From positions 1 through 39,271 of the forward strand of contig NZ_JAUTDN010000045.1 of NCBI RefSeq assembly GCF_030646155.1: DNA of 39,271 nucleotides, in the 5' to 3' direction. Position numbers and translations under genes: made by a program. The notes beneath the pieces were generated by a model that did not search any database, was not told where the DNA came from, and was given only the letters and a program-made list of their open reading frames with translations. Each line of letters opens with the position of its first letter. Within the stretch, counting starts at the first letter, position 1. The stretch comes from Conexibacter sp. CPCC 205762 (GTDB lineage Bacteria > Actinomycetota > Thermoleophilia > Solirubrobacterales > Solirubrobacteraceae). Below are positions 7,035 to 17,003 of this stretch, in pieces.

Positions 7035-8171
7035 TCAGCGCGTCGCGTCGAGCGCGGCCGTCAGGTCGCGCGCGAGGTCGTCGGCGTCCTCGATCCCGAC
7101 GCTGAGGCGGATCAGGCCCTCGGGCACGTCGCCGTAGCCCCAGCGGGCGCGCCGCTCGGCCATCGTGTGGACCGAGCCGAAGCTGGTCGCCTCGATGATC
7201 AGCTCGGAGCGCTCCAGCAGCGCCCGCGCGCGCGAGGCCGAGCCGACGTCGAACGTCAGCACGGTGCCGAAGCCCGTCATCTGCCCGCGAGCGCGCGCGT
7301 GCGCGGGGTCCGACGGCAGCCCTGGGTAGCGGACCGCCACGACGTCGTCCCCCACGCGCGCCGCCAGCAGCTGCGCCAGCGCCAGCGCCGTCGCCGTCTG
7401 CCGCTCCAGCCGCACGTCGAGCGTCGCCAGCGAGCGATGCGCCAGCCACGCCTCGAACGGCCCGAGCACGGCGCCGGAGCGGTCGCGCCACTGTCTGATC
7501 GCGGCGGCAATCGTCTCGTCGCGGGTCGCGACCGTGCCGAGCAGCAGGTCGCCGTGGCCGGTCAGGTGCTTGGAGCCGCTCAGCAGCGTCACGTCGGCGC
7601 CCAGCTCCAGCGGCCGCTGGCCGAACGGCGTCGCGAGCGTGTTGTCGACGACCAGCCGCCCGTGCGCGGTGGCGCGCATCGCCGCGGCGACCGCGCGCAC
7701 GTCGACGACGTCGAGCCCCGGGTTGTCGGGCGTCTCGACCAGCACGAGCGCGGCGCCGTCGGCGGCGGCGACGACCGCGGCGGTGTCGGTCGGCACCAGC
7801 CGCACCTCGACCCCGAGCGCGGCCAGCTCGCCGGTCGCCAGCAGCTGCGCGGTCGGGTACGCCTCTTCCTGCACGACGATCACGTCGCCGGCGCGCAGCA
7901 GCGGGAACAGCACCGCCGAGATCGCGGCCGAGCCGGACGGGAAGACGAACGCGCGGATCTCGCCGCCGCCCTCCAGCTCCGCGACCGCCCGTTCGAGCGC
8001 GACGGTCGTCGGGTTGCCGTAGCGGGCGTAGCCGTACTGCTCCTCGTAGACGTCGTCGCCGGCGAGGTGGTACGGCGCGGCGAAGGTCGGTCCAGGCAGC
8101 AGCGGCTGGCCCTGCTGCGGCGCCGGCAGGCCGGCGTGGACGGCGCGTGTGCCGTCGGCCCACTCAGCCAT
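7035..8171 (-). CDS. Cys/Met-metabolism PLP-dependent enzyme (cystathionine gamma-synthase/lyase family)
   Basis: Fold-type I PLP enzyme of the transsulfuration family, 378 residues. YGYARYGNPTTVALERAVAE (residues 47-66) is the substrate/dimer signature, and VFPSGSAAISAVLF is the PLP phosphate loop. VETPDNPGLDVVD and VVDNTLATPFGQRPL follow. SGSKHLTGHGD contains the PLP lysine, about K201. Close paralogues include synthase, gamma-lyase and methionine gamma-lyase, so the exact reaction cannot be assigned; the SKHLTGH context favours transsulfuration enzymes generally. Its ATG at 8171 overlaps the end of the CDGSH gene by 8 bases, so the pair is translationally coupled. Confidence 0.88.
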   Translation of the reverse strand: MAEWADGTRAVHAGLPAPQQGQPLLPGPTFAAPYHLAGDDVYEEQYGYARYGNPTTVALERAVAELEGGGEIRAFVFPSGSAAISAVLFPLLRAGDVIVVQEEAYPTAQLLATGELAALGVEVRLVPTDTAAVVAAADGAALVLVETPDNPGLDVVDVRAVAAAMRATAHGRLVVDNTLATPFGQRPLELGADVTLLSGSKHLTGHGDLLLGTVATRDETIAAAIRQWRDRSGAVLGPFEAWLAHRSLATLDVRLERQTATALALAQLLAARVGDDVVAVRYPGLPSDPAHARARGQMTGFGTVLTFDVGSASRARALLERSELIIEATSFGSVHTMAERRARWGYGDVPEGLIRLSVGIEDADDLARDLTAALDATR

Positions 8172-8388
8172 GCCGGGCCGCCCGCACGCACGACGTGAAG
8201 CCGCTCGCCTTGTGCGCCGCGTCGCAGAACGGCTTCGTGTGCGACTGGCCGCAGCGGCAGAGGACGATCGGCCGCCCCGGCTCGGGGTTGGCGATCTCGT
8301 TCCCGTCAGGATCGACGAGCCGCACCGGTCCGCTGACCTTGTACGGACCGTCGTCGCGGACTCTGATCTCTACGCGCGCGTCGTCCAT
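8164..8388 (-). CDS. CDGSH-type iron-sulfur protein
   Basis: Small 74-residue protein with the signature CRCGQSHTKPFCDAAH, which supplies the three Cys and one His that bind a redox-active [2Fe-2S] cluster in the mitoNEET/CDGSH family. A beta-rich N-terminal part reads GPVRLVDPDGNEIANPEPG. The ATG at 8388 is preferred over a GTG nine bases upstream because TAGCGT lies 7 bases before the ATG, fitting a leaderless start. It is coupled to a PLP sulfur-metabolism enzyme, so a role in redox or sulfur chemistry is possible but unproven. Confidence 0.88.
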   Translation of the reverse strand: MDDARVEIRVRDDGPYKVSGPVRLVDPDGNEIANPEPGRPIVLCRCGQSHTKPFCDAAHKASGFTSCVRAARHG

Positions 8389-8395
8389 CCCGAGC

Positions 8396-8401
8396 ACGCT
8401 A
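8396..8401 (-). promoter_or_regulatory. -10 box of the CDGSH gene
   Basis: TAGCGT on the minus strand, 7 bases before the preferred ATG, immediately after the clpC terminator hairpin. Confidence 0.4.
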
Positions 8402-8418
8402 GCAGCGCCCGGAACGCA

Positions 8419-8448
8419 GAACGGGGCGGCCGAATGGCCGCCCCGTTC
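8419..8448 (-). terminator. clpC terminator hairpin, no U-tract
   Basis: Perfect 13-bp stem (8419-8431 with 8436-8448) around a GAAT tetraloop, GC-rich, 24 bases past the clpC stop codon. No T-run follows on either strand. It lies between clpC and the CDGSH gene promoter. Confidence 0.75.
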
Positions 8449-8472
8449 GGGAACCTCAGGTGAGCGTCGCGG

Positions 8473-11070
<2,598 letters not shown>

Positions 11071-11186
11071 GGGTGCGACGTTCCTTCCCTACGGGCGGGT
11101 GAGGCGGGATCTTTCAGAGGACTGCGAATGCTCCCGCATACACGGATCATCGGCCGCAATGCAACAGATGATGAGCGCTGGGGTTC

Positions 11187-11262
11187 GTTCGCCGGGCATA
11201 CGTCAGTCTACCAACAGGGCGGATGGCCACAGGGGGCGAACTTCTGATACCCGCGTTCGCCC
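11187..11262. promoter_or_regulatory. clpC upstream region: -10 box and three GTTCGCC sites
   Basis: On the minus strand TAGACT (11210-11205) is a plausible -10, predicting a leader of about 125 bases before clpC. GTTCGCC/GGCGAAC motifs occur at 11187-11193, 11235-11241 and 11255-11261, flanking the promoter. Two of them form an 8-bp inverted repeat (11234-11241 with 11255-11262, 13-base loop) just after the lysS stop. They could be a lysS terminator, binding sites for a ClgR-type activator, or both. GTTCGCC resembles what I recall of the ClgR motif, but this is not verified. Confidence 0.4.
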
Positions 11263-11269
11263 GTCCGCA

Positions 11270-12754
11270 CTAGTCGCGCATTGCAGGGAAGAGCACGATC
11301 TCGCGGATCGATCTGCGCCCCGTCAGCAGCATCACGAGGCGGTCGATCCCGAGCCCGACGCCGCCCGTCGGCGGCATTCCCTGCTCCAGCGCCTGCAGGT
11401 ACGCCTCGTCATACGGCTGCGCCTCCTCGTCGCCGGCCTCGGCGTCCGCGCGCTGCTGCTCGAAGCGGCGGCGCTGGTCGTCCGGGTCGTTCAGCTCCGT
11501 GAACGCGTTCGCGATCTCCATCCCGTTCACATACGCCTCGAAGCGCTCGACGAGGCGGTCGTCCTCGCGATGGCGCTTCGCGAACGGCGACAGCTCGACC
11601 GGGTAGTCGAACAGGAAGGTCGGCTCGATCAGCGTCGGCTCGACGTGCTTGGTGACGAGCTCGTCGACGAGCTGGGCCCAGGTGTCGTCGGGCGGGACTC
11701 TCATCCCCTTCGCCGCCATCGCCGCGGCCAGCTCGTCGCGGGTCGGGTGGGCGAGGATGTCGATCCCGCTGCGGTCGAGGATCGCGCCCTGGAGCGTCTC
11801 GCGTCTCCACGGCGGCGAGAGGTCGACGGCGCCGTCGTAGCCGGCCGCCGCGGCAGCCGCGGCGACGAGCCGCTCGGTCCGCTGCGCCATGTCCTGGTAG
11901 TCGGCGTAGGCCTCGTAGAACTCGACCATCGTGAACTCGGGGTTGTGCTTGTGCGAGATCCCCTCGTTGCGGAAGTCCTTGCCGATCTCGTAGACCCGCT
12001 CCAGGCCGCCGACGATCAGCCGCTTGAGGTACAGCTCGGTCGCGATCCGCAGGTAGAGGTCGCGGCCGAGCGCGTTGTGGTGGGTCGTGAACGGGCGCGC
12101 CGCCGCGCCGCCGTAGAGCGGCTGCAGGACCGGCGTCTCGACCTCGACGTAGCCGTTGCCGTCGAGGAAGGCGCGCACGGCCGAGACGATTCTCGCCCGC
12201 GCGATGAAGAGGTTGCGCGTCTCCTCGGAGGAGAGCAGGTCGACCTCGCGGTGGCGGTAGCGCGTCTCGACGTCCTGCACGCCGTGGTGCTTCTCCGGCG
12301 GCGGCCGCAGCGACTTCGCCAGCAGCGTCCAGCCGTCGATCCGCAGCGACAGCTCGCCGCGGCGGGAGCGGAAGACCGTCCCGTCGACGCCGAGCAGGTC
12401 GCCGAGGTCGAGCGAGACGAGCCGGTCCAGCGACTCCTGGCCGAGCACGTCGACGCGCGCGTGCAGCTGGATCCGGCCGGAGCGGTCGACGAGGTCGAGG
12501 AAGGCGGCCTTCCCCTGACCGCGGCGGGCCGCGAGGCGGCCGGCGACGCGGAACCGGTCCTCGGTCTCGCCGCCGTCCTCCAGCTCGTCGTAGCCGGCCT
12601 TCACGTCGGCGATCGGCGTGACGCCGTCGAAGTCGTGCGGGAACGGGTCGATCCCCTCCGAGCGCAGGCGCTCGAGCTTCTGGCGGCGGGCGGCGAGGAG
12701 CGCGGTCGTCTCCTCGCCGGCGGACGCGGCGGACCCTCTGTCGTCGTCGGCCAT
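11270..12754 (-). CDS. lysS: lysyl-tRNA synthetase, class II
   Basis: Charges tRNA-Lys; 494 residues, typical length. An N-terminal OB-fold anticodon-binding domain (about residues 60-160) precedes the class II catalytic core. Motif 2 is FRNEGISHKHNPEFTMVEFY and motif 3 is GVGLGIDRLVMLLTG near the end, followed by SIREIVLFP. The ATG at 12754 is 13 bases after the greA stop with little Shine-Dalgarno, so it is probably coupled to greA. The greA-lysS pair is common in actinobacteria. Confidence 0.97.
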   Translation of the reverse strand: MADDDRGSAASAGEETTALLAARRQKLERLRSEGIDPFPHDFDGVTPIADVKAGYDELEDGGETEDRFRVAGRLAARRGQGKAAFLDLVDRSGRIQLHARVDVLGQESLDRLVSLDLGDLLGVDGTVFRSRRGELSLRIDGWTLLAKSLRPPPEKHHGVQDVETRYRHREVDLLSSEETRNLFIARARIVSAVRAFLDGNGYVEVETPVLQPLYGGAAARPFTTHHNALGRDLYLRIATELYLKRLIVGGLERVYEIGKDFRNEGISHKHNPEFTMVEFYEAYADYQDMAQRTERLVAAAAAAAGYDGAVDLSPPWRRETLQGAILDRSGIDILAHPTRDELAAAMAAKGMRVPPDDTWAQLVDELVTKHVEPTLIEPTFLFDYPVELSPFAKRHREDDRLVERFEAYVNGMEIANAFTELNDPDDQRRRFEQQRADAEAGDEEAQPYDEAYLQALEQGMPPTGGVGLGIDRLVMLLTGRRSIREIVLFPAMRD

Positions 12755-12767
12755 CTCGAAGGCCGCG

Positions 12768-13247
12768 CTACGCGAGGCCGACGTCGATCTTCTTGATCTT
12801 CAGCTCGCGCTGCTTGCCGTTGGGCAGCTGCACGGTGACCGTCTGGCCGGCCTTGGCGCCGATCAGCGCCTTGCCGACGGGCGACTCGTTGGAGAGCTTG
12901 CGCTCGGCCGGGTTGGCCTCGGAGGAGCCGACGATCGTGTACGTCGCGCTCTTGCCGGAGTCCTCGACCTCGACCGAGGAGCCGATCCCGACGACGTCGG
13001 TGTTGATGTCGCCGGCGTCGATGACCGTCGCGGAGCGCAGCTTCTCCTCGAGGTTGGCGATCTTCGTCTCGAGCATCGCCTGCTCGTTCTTCGCGTCGTC
13101 GTACTCGGCGTTCTCGGAGATGTCGCCGAACTCGCGCGCCTCCTTGATGCGGGCCGCGACCTCTCGCCGCTTTTCCGTCGAGAGATACTCGAGCTCGTGC
13201 TTGAGTCTCGTGAGACCGTCCGGCGTGAGGATGACGTCCTTGGGCAT
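12768..13247 (-). CDS. greA: transcript cleavage/elongation factor GreA
   Basis: Rescues backtracked RNA polymerase by stimulating transcript cleavage. The start at 13247 (MPKDVILTPDGL) gives 159 residues, matching the family. The N-terminal coiled coil contains EAREFGDISENAEYDDAKNE with the acidic tip residues. The C-terminal FKBP-like domain includes SNESPVGKALIGAKAGQ. AAGG lies 8 bases before the ATG. The 5' leader is long and contains a hairpin followed by five Ts, described separately. Confidence 0.96.
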   Translation of the reverse strand: MPKDVILTPDGLTRLKHELEYLSTEKRREVAARIKEAREFGDISENAEYDDAKNEQAMLETKIANLEEKLRSATVIDAGDINTDVVGIGSSVEVEDSGKSATYTIVGSSEANPAERKLSNESPVGKALIGAKAGQTVTVQLPNGKQRELKIKKIDVGLA

Positions 13248-13300
13248 AGGCGTGACCTTGGAGGTGCGGTGGTGAGCAATGCGCGCCGAGCCTGACAAGG

Positions 13301-13320
13301 AAAAACCCGCACTGGGCGGG
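13301..13320 (-). terminator. terminator-like hairpin with T5 inside the greA leader
   Basis: On the minus strand CCCGC-CCAGT-GCGGG is followed directly by TTTTT. Flanking GGAA and TTTT can extend the stem past a T-T mismatch. It lies between the likely greA promoter (TATACT, 13358-13353) and the greA start, so it would stop a fraction of greA transcripts. It could alternatively end dusB transcripts. Confidence 0.55.
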
Positions 13321-13352
13321 ATTCCGGTCCAATCAAGGCGACGGGGCGCGAC

Positions 13353-13358
13353 AGTATA
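13353..13358 (-). promoter_or_regulatory. likely greA promoter -10
   Basis: TATACT on the minus strand, followed by GTCGCGCCC. The 14-mer ATACTGTCGCGCCC recurs at the coaX promoter, which supports a real promoter. The predicted leader is about 100 bases. The -35 region is poor. Confidence 0.5.
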
Positions 13359-13406
13359 GCGCCGCGCTGCTAAGCGCTCGGTAAGCCTGACAACAAGGGT
13401 GGACGG

Positions 13407-14393
13407 TCAGGCGGCGGCAAGCTGTTCGATGCCGAAGGCGGCGCGCGCCTGCTCGACGCTCTCGGTCCGCTGCAGGCGGTCCTGCAGCTCGGCCCCCTCG
13501 CCCAGCCGCTCGACGTACCAGGGGTAGAACTTGCGCAGGTAGCGGGCGGCGCGATCGGGGCCGAGATGCTCGACGGCGCGGTCCAGCACCCAGTCGACCT
13601 CGGTCAGGATCTCATCGCGCGTCGGCTCGCCCTCGCGCACGCCGAGCACCTGCTCGAACAGCCACGGGTTGCCGAGCGAGCCGCGCGCCAGCAGAACCGC
13701 CTCGGCGCCGGTGTACTCGAACACCTCTCTGACGCGCTCGGCGCTTCTGAGGCCGCCGGAGATCAGCACCGGCACCGGCAGCTCCTCGACCAGCCGCTTG
13801 GCGAGGTCGTAGTCCGGTCTGCCTCTGTGCTGCTGGGAGGCGTGGCGCGGGTGGATGCAGAGCCCGGCGATGCCGGCGTCGGCGACGAGCCGGTAGGCCA
13901 GCTCGATGCCGTGCTGGTCGCCAGGGCGCAGGCCGGGACGCAGCTTGACGGTGACCGGCAGGCCCGAGCCCTCGCGCGCCGCGACGGCGAGCGCGACGGC
14001 CAGCTCCGGGTCCTTCACCAGCGCCGCGCCGGCGCCGGTCTTGCAGACCTTCGGGACCGGGCAGCCCATGTTGAGGTCGATCAGGTTGGCGCCGGTCGCG
14101 GCCGCCGTGGCCGCGGCGGAGCGCATGATCTCCGGGTCGTTGCCGAACAGCTGGATCGAGACGGGGCCTCTGACCTGCTCCTCCGGGTGGACCCGCAGCA
14201 GCTCCGTGCAGGTCTTCTCGTTGCCGTAGTGGATCGCGTGGCTGGAGACCATCTCCGAGACCGCGAGGCCGGCGCCGTAGCGCTTCGCCTGCAGGCGCAC
14301 GAACCAGTTGCCGATGCCGGCCAGCGGGGCCAGCACGACGCGGTTGGGGATCTCGACGCCGCCGAGCGTCCAGGAGTCATGGAGGGAGCGCAT
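13407..14393 (-). CDS. dusB: tRNA-dihydrouridine synthase (DusB-like)
   Basis: FMN-dependent TIM-barrel enzyme that reduces uridines in tRNA; 328 residues. VVLAPLAGIGNWFVR is the N-terminal FMN-binding segment. LIDLNMGCPVPKVCKTGAGAAL holds the catalytic Cys (C111), and VTVKLRPGL, CIHPRHASQQHRG, ISGGLRS and LLARGSLGNPWLF are further FMN/barrel motifs. The ATG sits in the loop of an 8-bp hairpin, and TACCCT lies 8 bases upstream. It is directly downstream of coaX, with its own promoter starting just after the coaX stop. Confidence 0.95.
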   Translation of the reverse strand: MRSLHDSWTLGGVEIPNRVVLAPLAGIGNWFVRLQAKRYGAGLAVSEMVSSHAIHYGNEKTCTELLRVHPEEQVRGPVSIQLFGNDPEIMRSAAATAAATGANLIDLNMGCPVPKVCKTGAGAALVKDPELAVALAVAAREGSGLPVTVKLRPGLRPGDQHGIELAYRLVADAGIAGLCIHPRHASQQHRGRPDYDLAKRLVEELPVPVLISGGLRSAERVREVFEYTGAEAVLLARGSLGNPWLFEQVLGVREGEPTRDEILTEVDWVLDRAVEHLGPDRAARYLRKFYPWYVERLGEGAELQDRLQRTESVEQARAAFGIEQLAAA

Positions 14394-14407
14394 CGCTCCC
14401 TAGGGTA
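14385..14407 (-). promoter_or_regulatory. dusB promoter -10 and start-codon hairpin
   Basis: TACCCT (14407-14402) is 8 bases before the dusB ATG. The ATG is exactly the three-base loop between AGGGAGCG and CGCTCCCT, a perfect 8-bp inverted repeat. Confidence 0.5.
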
Positions 14408-14408
14408 G

Positions 14409-15173
14409 CTAGGTGTTGCGCTCGTGCAGCAGGCGCAGGCCGGTCAGCGTCAGCAGGTCGTCGGTCTCGTCGATCTCCTCGGTGAAGGGGACGATCGCCT
14501 GCGCGAGGCCGCCGGTCGCGATCGTCGCCGTCTCCTGCCCGAGCTCGGCCCGCAGCCGCCGCACGATCCCGTCGACCTGGCCGGCGAAGCCGTAGACGAT
14601 GCCGGAGCGGATCGCGTCGACGGTCGTCTTGCCGATCAGCGCGCGCGGCTCGACCAGGTCGATCTTCGGCAGCGCGGCGGCGCGCTCGGTCAGCGCCTCC
14701 ATCGAGATCTCGACGCCCGGCGCGATGATCCCGCCGAGGTACTCGCCCTCCTCGGAGACCGGGTCGTACGTGATCGCGGTGCCGAAGTCGACGACGACGC
14801 AGGCGCCGCCGATCCGCTCGAAGGCGGCGACGGCGTTGACGAGCCGGTCGGCGCCGATCTCGCGCGGGTTCTCGTAGCGGATCGGCATGCCGGTGCGGAT
14901 GCCGGGGCCGACGACGACCGTGCCGTGGCCGAGGTAGCGCTCGCCGACGACGCGCCACTCCGAGCCCAGCTGCGGGACCGTCGAGGAGACGATCGAGGCG
15001 TCGACGTCCCTGAACGAGAGGCCGCGCAGCTGCAGCAGGTTGGCGAGCTTGGCGCCGAGCTCGTCGGCGGTCGACTCGCGCACCGTGGCGAAGCGCCAGT
15101 GCTGCGTCAGCTCCTCGCCGTCGAAGGTTCCGAAGTGGGTCTGCGTGTTGCCGACGTCGAGCACGAGAAGCAT
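14409..15173 (-). CDS. coaX: type III pantothenate kinase
   Basis: Phosphorylates pantothenate in the first committed step of coenzyme A synthesis; 254 residues. The ASKHA-fold motifs are LVLDVGNTQTHFG at the N-terminus, GADRLVNAVAAFE in the middle and VVVDFGTAITYDPVSEEG, typical of CoaX rather than CoaA. APGVEISMEALTERAAALP follows. The ATG at 15173 lies 7 bases after TACTGT (or 9 after GATACT), with no Shine-Dalgarno, so translation is probably leaderless. It is divergent from the GST-like gene at 15262. Confidence 0.96.
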   Translation of the reverse strand: MLLVLDVGNTQTHFGTFDGEELTQHWRFATVRESTADELGAKLANLLQLRGLSFRDVDASIVSSTVPQLGSEWRVVGERYLGHGTVVVGPGIRTGMPIRYENPREIGADRLVNAVAAFERIGGACVVVDFGTAITYDPVSEEGEYLGGIIAPGVEISMEALTERAAALPKIDLVEPRALIGKTTVDAIRSGIVYGFAGQVDGIVRRLRAELGQETATIATGGLAQAIVPFTEEIDETDDLLTLTGLRLLHERNT

Positions 15174-15180
15174 GGGCGCG

Positions 15181-15188
15181 ACAGTATC
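15181..15188 (-). promoter_or_regulatory. -10 box of coaX
   Basis: GATACTGT on the minus strand holds overlapping -10 candidates 7-9 bases from the coaX ATG. The segment ATACTGTCGCGCCC is identical to the greA promoter. Confidence 0.5.
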
Positions 15189-15249
15189 GCCGCTGCGGCA
15201 GCGACGCGACCGGTCACGTCGACCGACGCGAAAGCGGTGCAGTGAGGCG

Positions 15250-15255
15250 TATGCT
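15250..15255 (+). promoter_or_regulatory. -10 box of the GST-like gene
   Basis: TATGCT on the plus strand, 6 bases before the ATG at 15262. The same hexamer precedes the nucleoside phosphorylase gene. Confidence 0.5.
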
Positions 15256-15261
15256 CGCGCG

Positions 15262-16026
15262 ATGGCTCACGTGCTCTACGAGATCCACGGCTCGCACCCC
15301 TGCGTCGCCGTCGAACGGGCGCTCCAGCTCAAGCGCCAGCCGTACAAGCTGCGCGAGCTGCCGCCGGCGTTTCACGTGCCGCTGCAGTGGCTGCGCTTCC
15401 GCAGACTGACCGTGCCGGTGCTGGTGCTCGGCAGCGGCGAGACGCTGATCGGCTCGACGACGATCCTCCACCGGCTCGACGAGCTGGTGCCGGAGCCGTC
15501 GCTGCTGCCGGCCGACCCGGCCGCGCGGGCGCGCGTCGAGGAGGCCGAGCGGTGGGGCGACGAGGTCCTGCAGCCGGCCGTGCGGCGGATGATCTGGCTC
15601 GGCATCAAGCGCAACCCGCACGCGCTGAAGGGCTACGCGAAGGGCTCCAAGCTGCCGGTCCCGGGGCCGCTGCAGACGCCGACCGCGCGGCTCGTCTGCC
15701 GCCTCGCGGGCTGGCGCAACAGAGCCGACGCGGCGACGCTGCAGGCCGACAGCGCGGCGATCCCCGGCTGGCTGGACCACGTCGACGAGCTGATCGCCGA
15801 GGGCGTCGTCGGCGGCCCGCAGCCGAACGCGGCCGACCTCCAGATCGGCTCCAGCCTGCGGCTGCTCGGCACCTTCGCCGACGTCTGGCCGCAGCTGTCG
15901 GCGCGGCCGGCGTGGCAGCTGGCGCGGCGCGCCTTCCCGAGCTACCCGGGCGAGGGCGAGATCCCGCCGGGGACCTACCCGATCGCGACGCCGGCTCCTG
16001 CGCTCGCGGCGGCCGCGGCCGCTTAG
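15262..16026 (+). CDS. glutathione S-transferase-like protein
   Basis: A 254-residue protein with a thioredoxin-like N-terminal half (MAHVLYEIHGSHPCVAVERA, then VPVLVLGSGETLIGSTTIL) followed by an all-helical half, the GST layout. SGETLIGSTTIL resembles the GSH gamma-Glu-binding SES region. Actinobacteria usually lack glutathione, so the thiol may differ; the HPC near residues 12-14 could be redox-active. The C-terminus ends in an Ala run. The start was chosen for homology and for TATGCT six bases upstream; in-frame extension upstream overlaps coaX on the other strand. Its stop codon overlaps that of folK. Confidence 0.75.
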   Translation: MAHVLYEIHGSHPCVAVERALQLKRQPYKLRELPPAFHVPLQWLRFRRLTVPVLVLGSGETLIGSTTILHRLDELVPEPSLLPADPAARARVEEAERWGDEVLQPAVRRMIWLGIKRNPHALKGYAKGSKLPVPGPLQTPTARLVCRLAGWRNRADAATLQADSAAIPGWLDHVDELIAEGVVGGPQPNAADLQIGSSLRLLGTFADVWPQLSARPAWQLARRAFPSYPGEGEIPPGTYPIATPAPALAAAAAA

Positions 16027-16544
16027 ACCAGCGGGCCGCCGGCGAGCCGCACGTCGTCTCTCTCGCCGTCCGGCAGGGCGGCGAGCGCGTCGGCGAGGCG
16101 AGTGCCGTCGGGCAGGCGCAGCTCGGGGTCGAGGTCGAGCAGCGGCACGAGCACGAAGCGGCGGCTGGTGACCTCGCGGTGCGGCAGTCTCAGCCGCTGC
16201 GAGGCGTACTCGACGTCGCCGAGCAGCAGCAGGTCGACGTCGATCGGCCGCGGGCCGTGTCTGACGTAGCCGGGGCTGCTCTGGGCGACGCGGCCCAGCT
16301 CCTGCTCGACGGCCTTGCAGGCGTCCAGCAGCGGCTCGGGCTCCAGCACGGTCGCGATCCGCAGGCAGGCGTTGAGGAAGTCCGGCTGGTCGAGGATCTC
16401 GCCGACCGGATCGGTCTCGTAGGTCGAGGAGGAGGCGAGCACGCGCACGCCGTGAGCCGGCAGCGCCGCGACGGCGGCCGCGAGGTTGTCCCGCGGCACG
16501 CCGATGTTGGAACCGAGCCCGAGGTAGCCGATCCGCTCCGGCAC
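16023..16544 (-). CDS. folK: 2-amino-4-hydroxy-6-hydroxymethyldihydropteridine diphosphokinase
   Basis: Transfers pyrophosphate from ATP to hydroxymethyl-dihydropterin in folate synthesis; 173 residues. YLGLGSNIGVPRDNL is the N-terminal signature, SSTYETDPVG and FLNACLRIAT follow, and RPIDVDLLLLGD is the catalytic/metal motif, followed by LPHREVTSRRFVLVPL. The start is GTG at 16544, six bases after the folB stop, so it is coupled. The three folate genes follow ftsH in the order folP, folB, folK. Confidence 0.95.
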   Translation of the reverse strand: MPERIGYLGLGSNIGVPRDNLAAAVAALPAHGVRVLASSSTYETDPVGEILDQPDFLNACLRIATVLEPEPLLDACKAVEQELGRVAQSSPGYVRHGPRPIDVDLLLLGDVEYASQRLRLPHREVTSRRFVLVPLLDLDPELRLPDGTRLADALAALPDGERDDVRLAGGPLV

Positions 16545-16550
16545 GCGCTG

Positions 16551-17003
16551 CTAGCCGTCGGCCTCGCGGAAGACCTCGACCGAGACGTCCTCGACCGGCA
16601 GCGGGATCGGCGGCTCCGGCTTGGAGGCCTTCACCCACACCGTCTCGGCGTCGTACTGGTCGAGCAGGCGGTCGGCGATCGCGGTGCAGAGCCGCTCCAG
16701 CGTTCTGTACGAGCGCTGCTGCGCGACGAGCGCGACGACCTGGCAGACCTCGCCGTAGTCGATCGTGTCCTCGACGCGGTCGGTGATCGTGGCGTCGCAG
16801 TCGCCGACCTCGAGCCTGAGGTCGAGCAGGAGCCGCTGACCGATCTCGCGCTCGGCGGCGGAGACGCCGTGGTGGGTGTAGAGCGAGAGGCCGTTGATCT
16901 CGATCGTGACGACCGGCTCCGACGGGGCGTCCTCGTCGTCCAGCTCGTCGTCGAGGTCGTCCTCGAACTCGTCGGGCTCGTCGTTGGAGTCTTCAGGGCT
17001 CAT
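16551..17003 (-). CDS. folB: dihydroneopterin aldolase with acidic N-terminal extension
   Basis: Cleaves dihydroneopterin to hydroxymethyl-dihydropterin and glycolaldehyde. The core starts at VVTIEINGLSLYTHHGVSAA (about residue 31), with the conserved Glu of AEREIGQRLLLDL, TIDYGEV and VWVKASKPEPPIP. Total length is 150 residues against about 120 usually. The extra 30 residues are almost all Asp/Glu (EFEDDLDDELDDEDAP). No alternative start exists inside the tail, and the ATG overlaps the folP stop as ATGA, so the tail is probably real. Confidence 0.93.
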   Translation of the reverse strand: MSPEDSNDEPDEFEDDLDDELDDEDAPSEPVVTIEINGLSLYTHHGVSAAEREIGQRLLLDLRLEVGDCDATITDRVEDTIDYGEVCQVVALVAQQRSYRTLERLCTAIADRLLDQYDAETVWVKASKPEPPIPLPVEDVSVEVFREADG

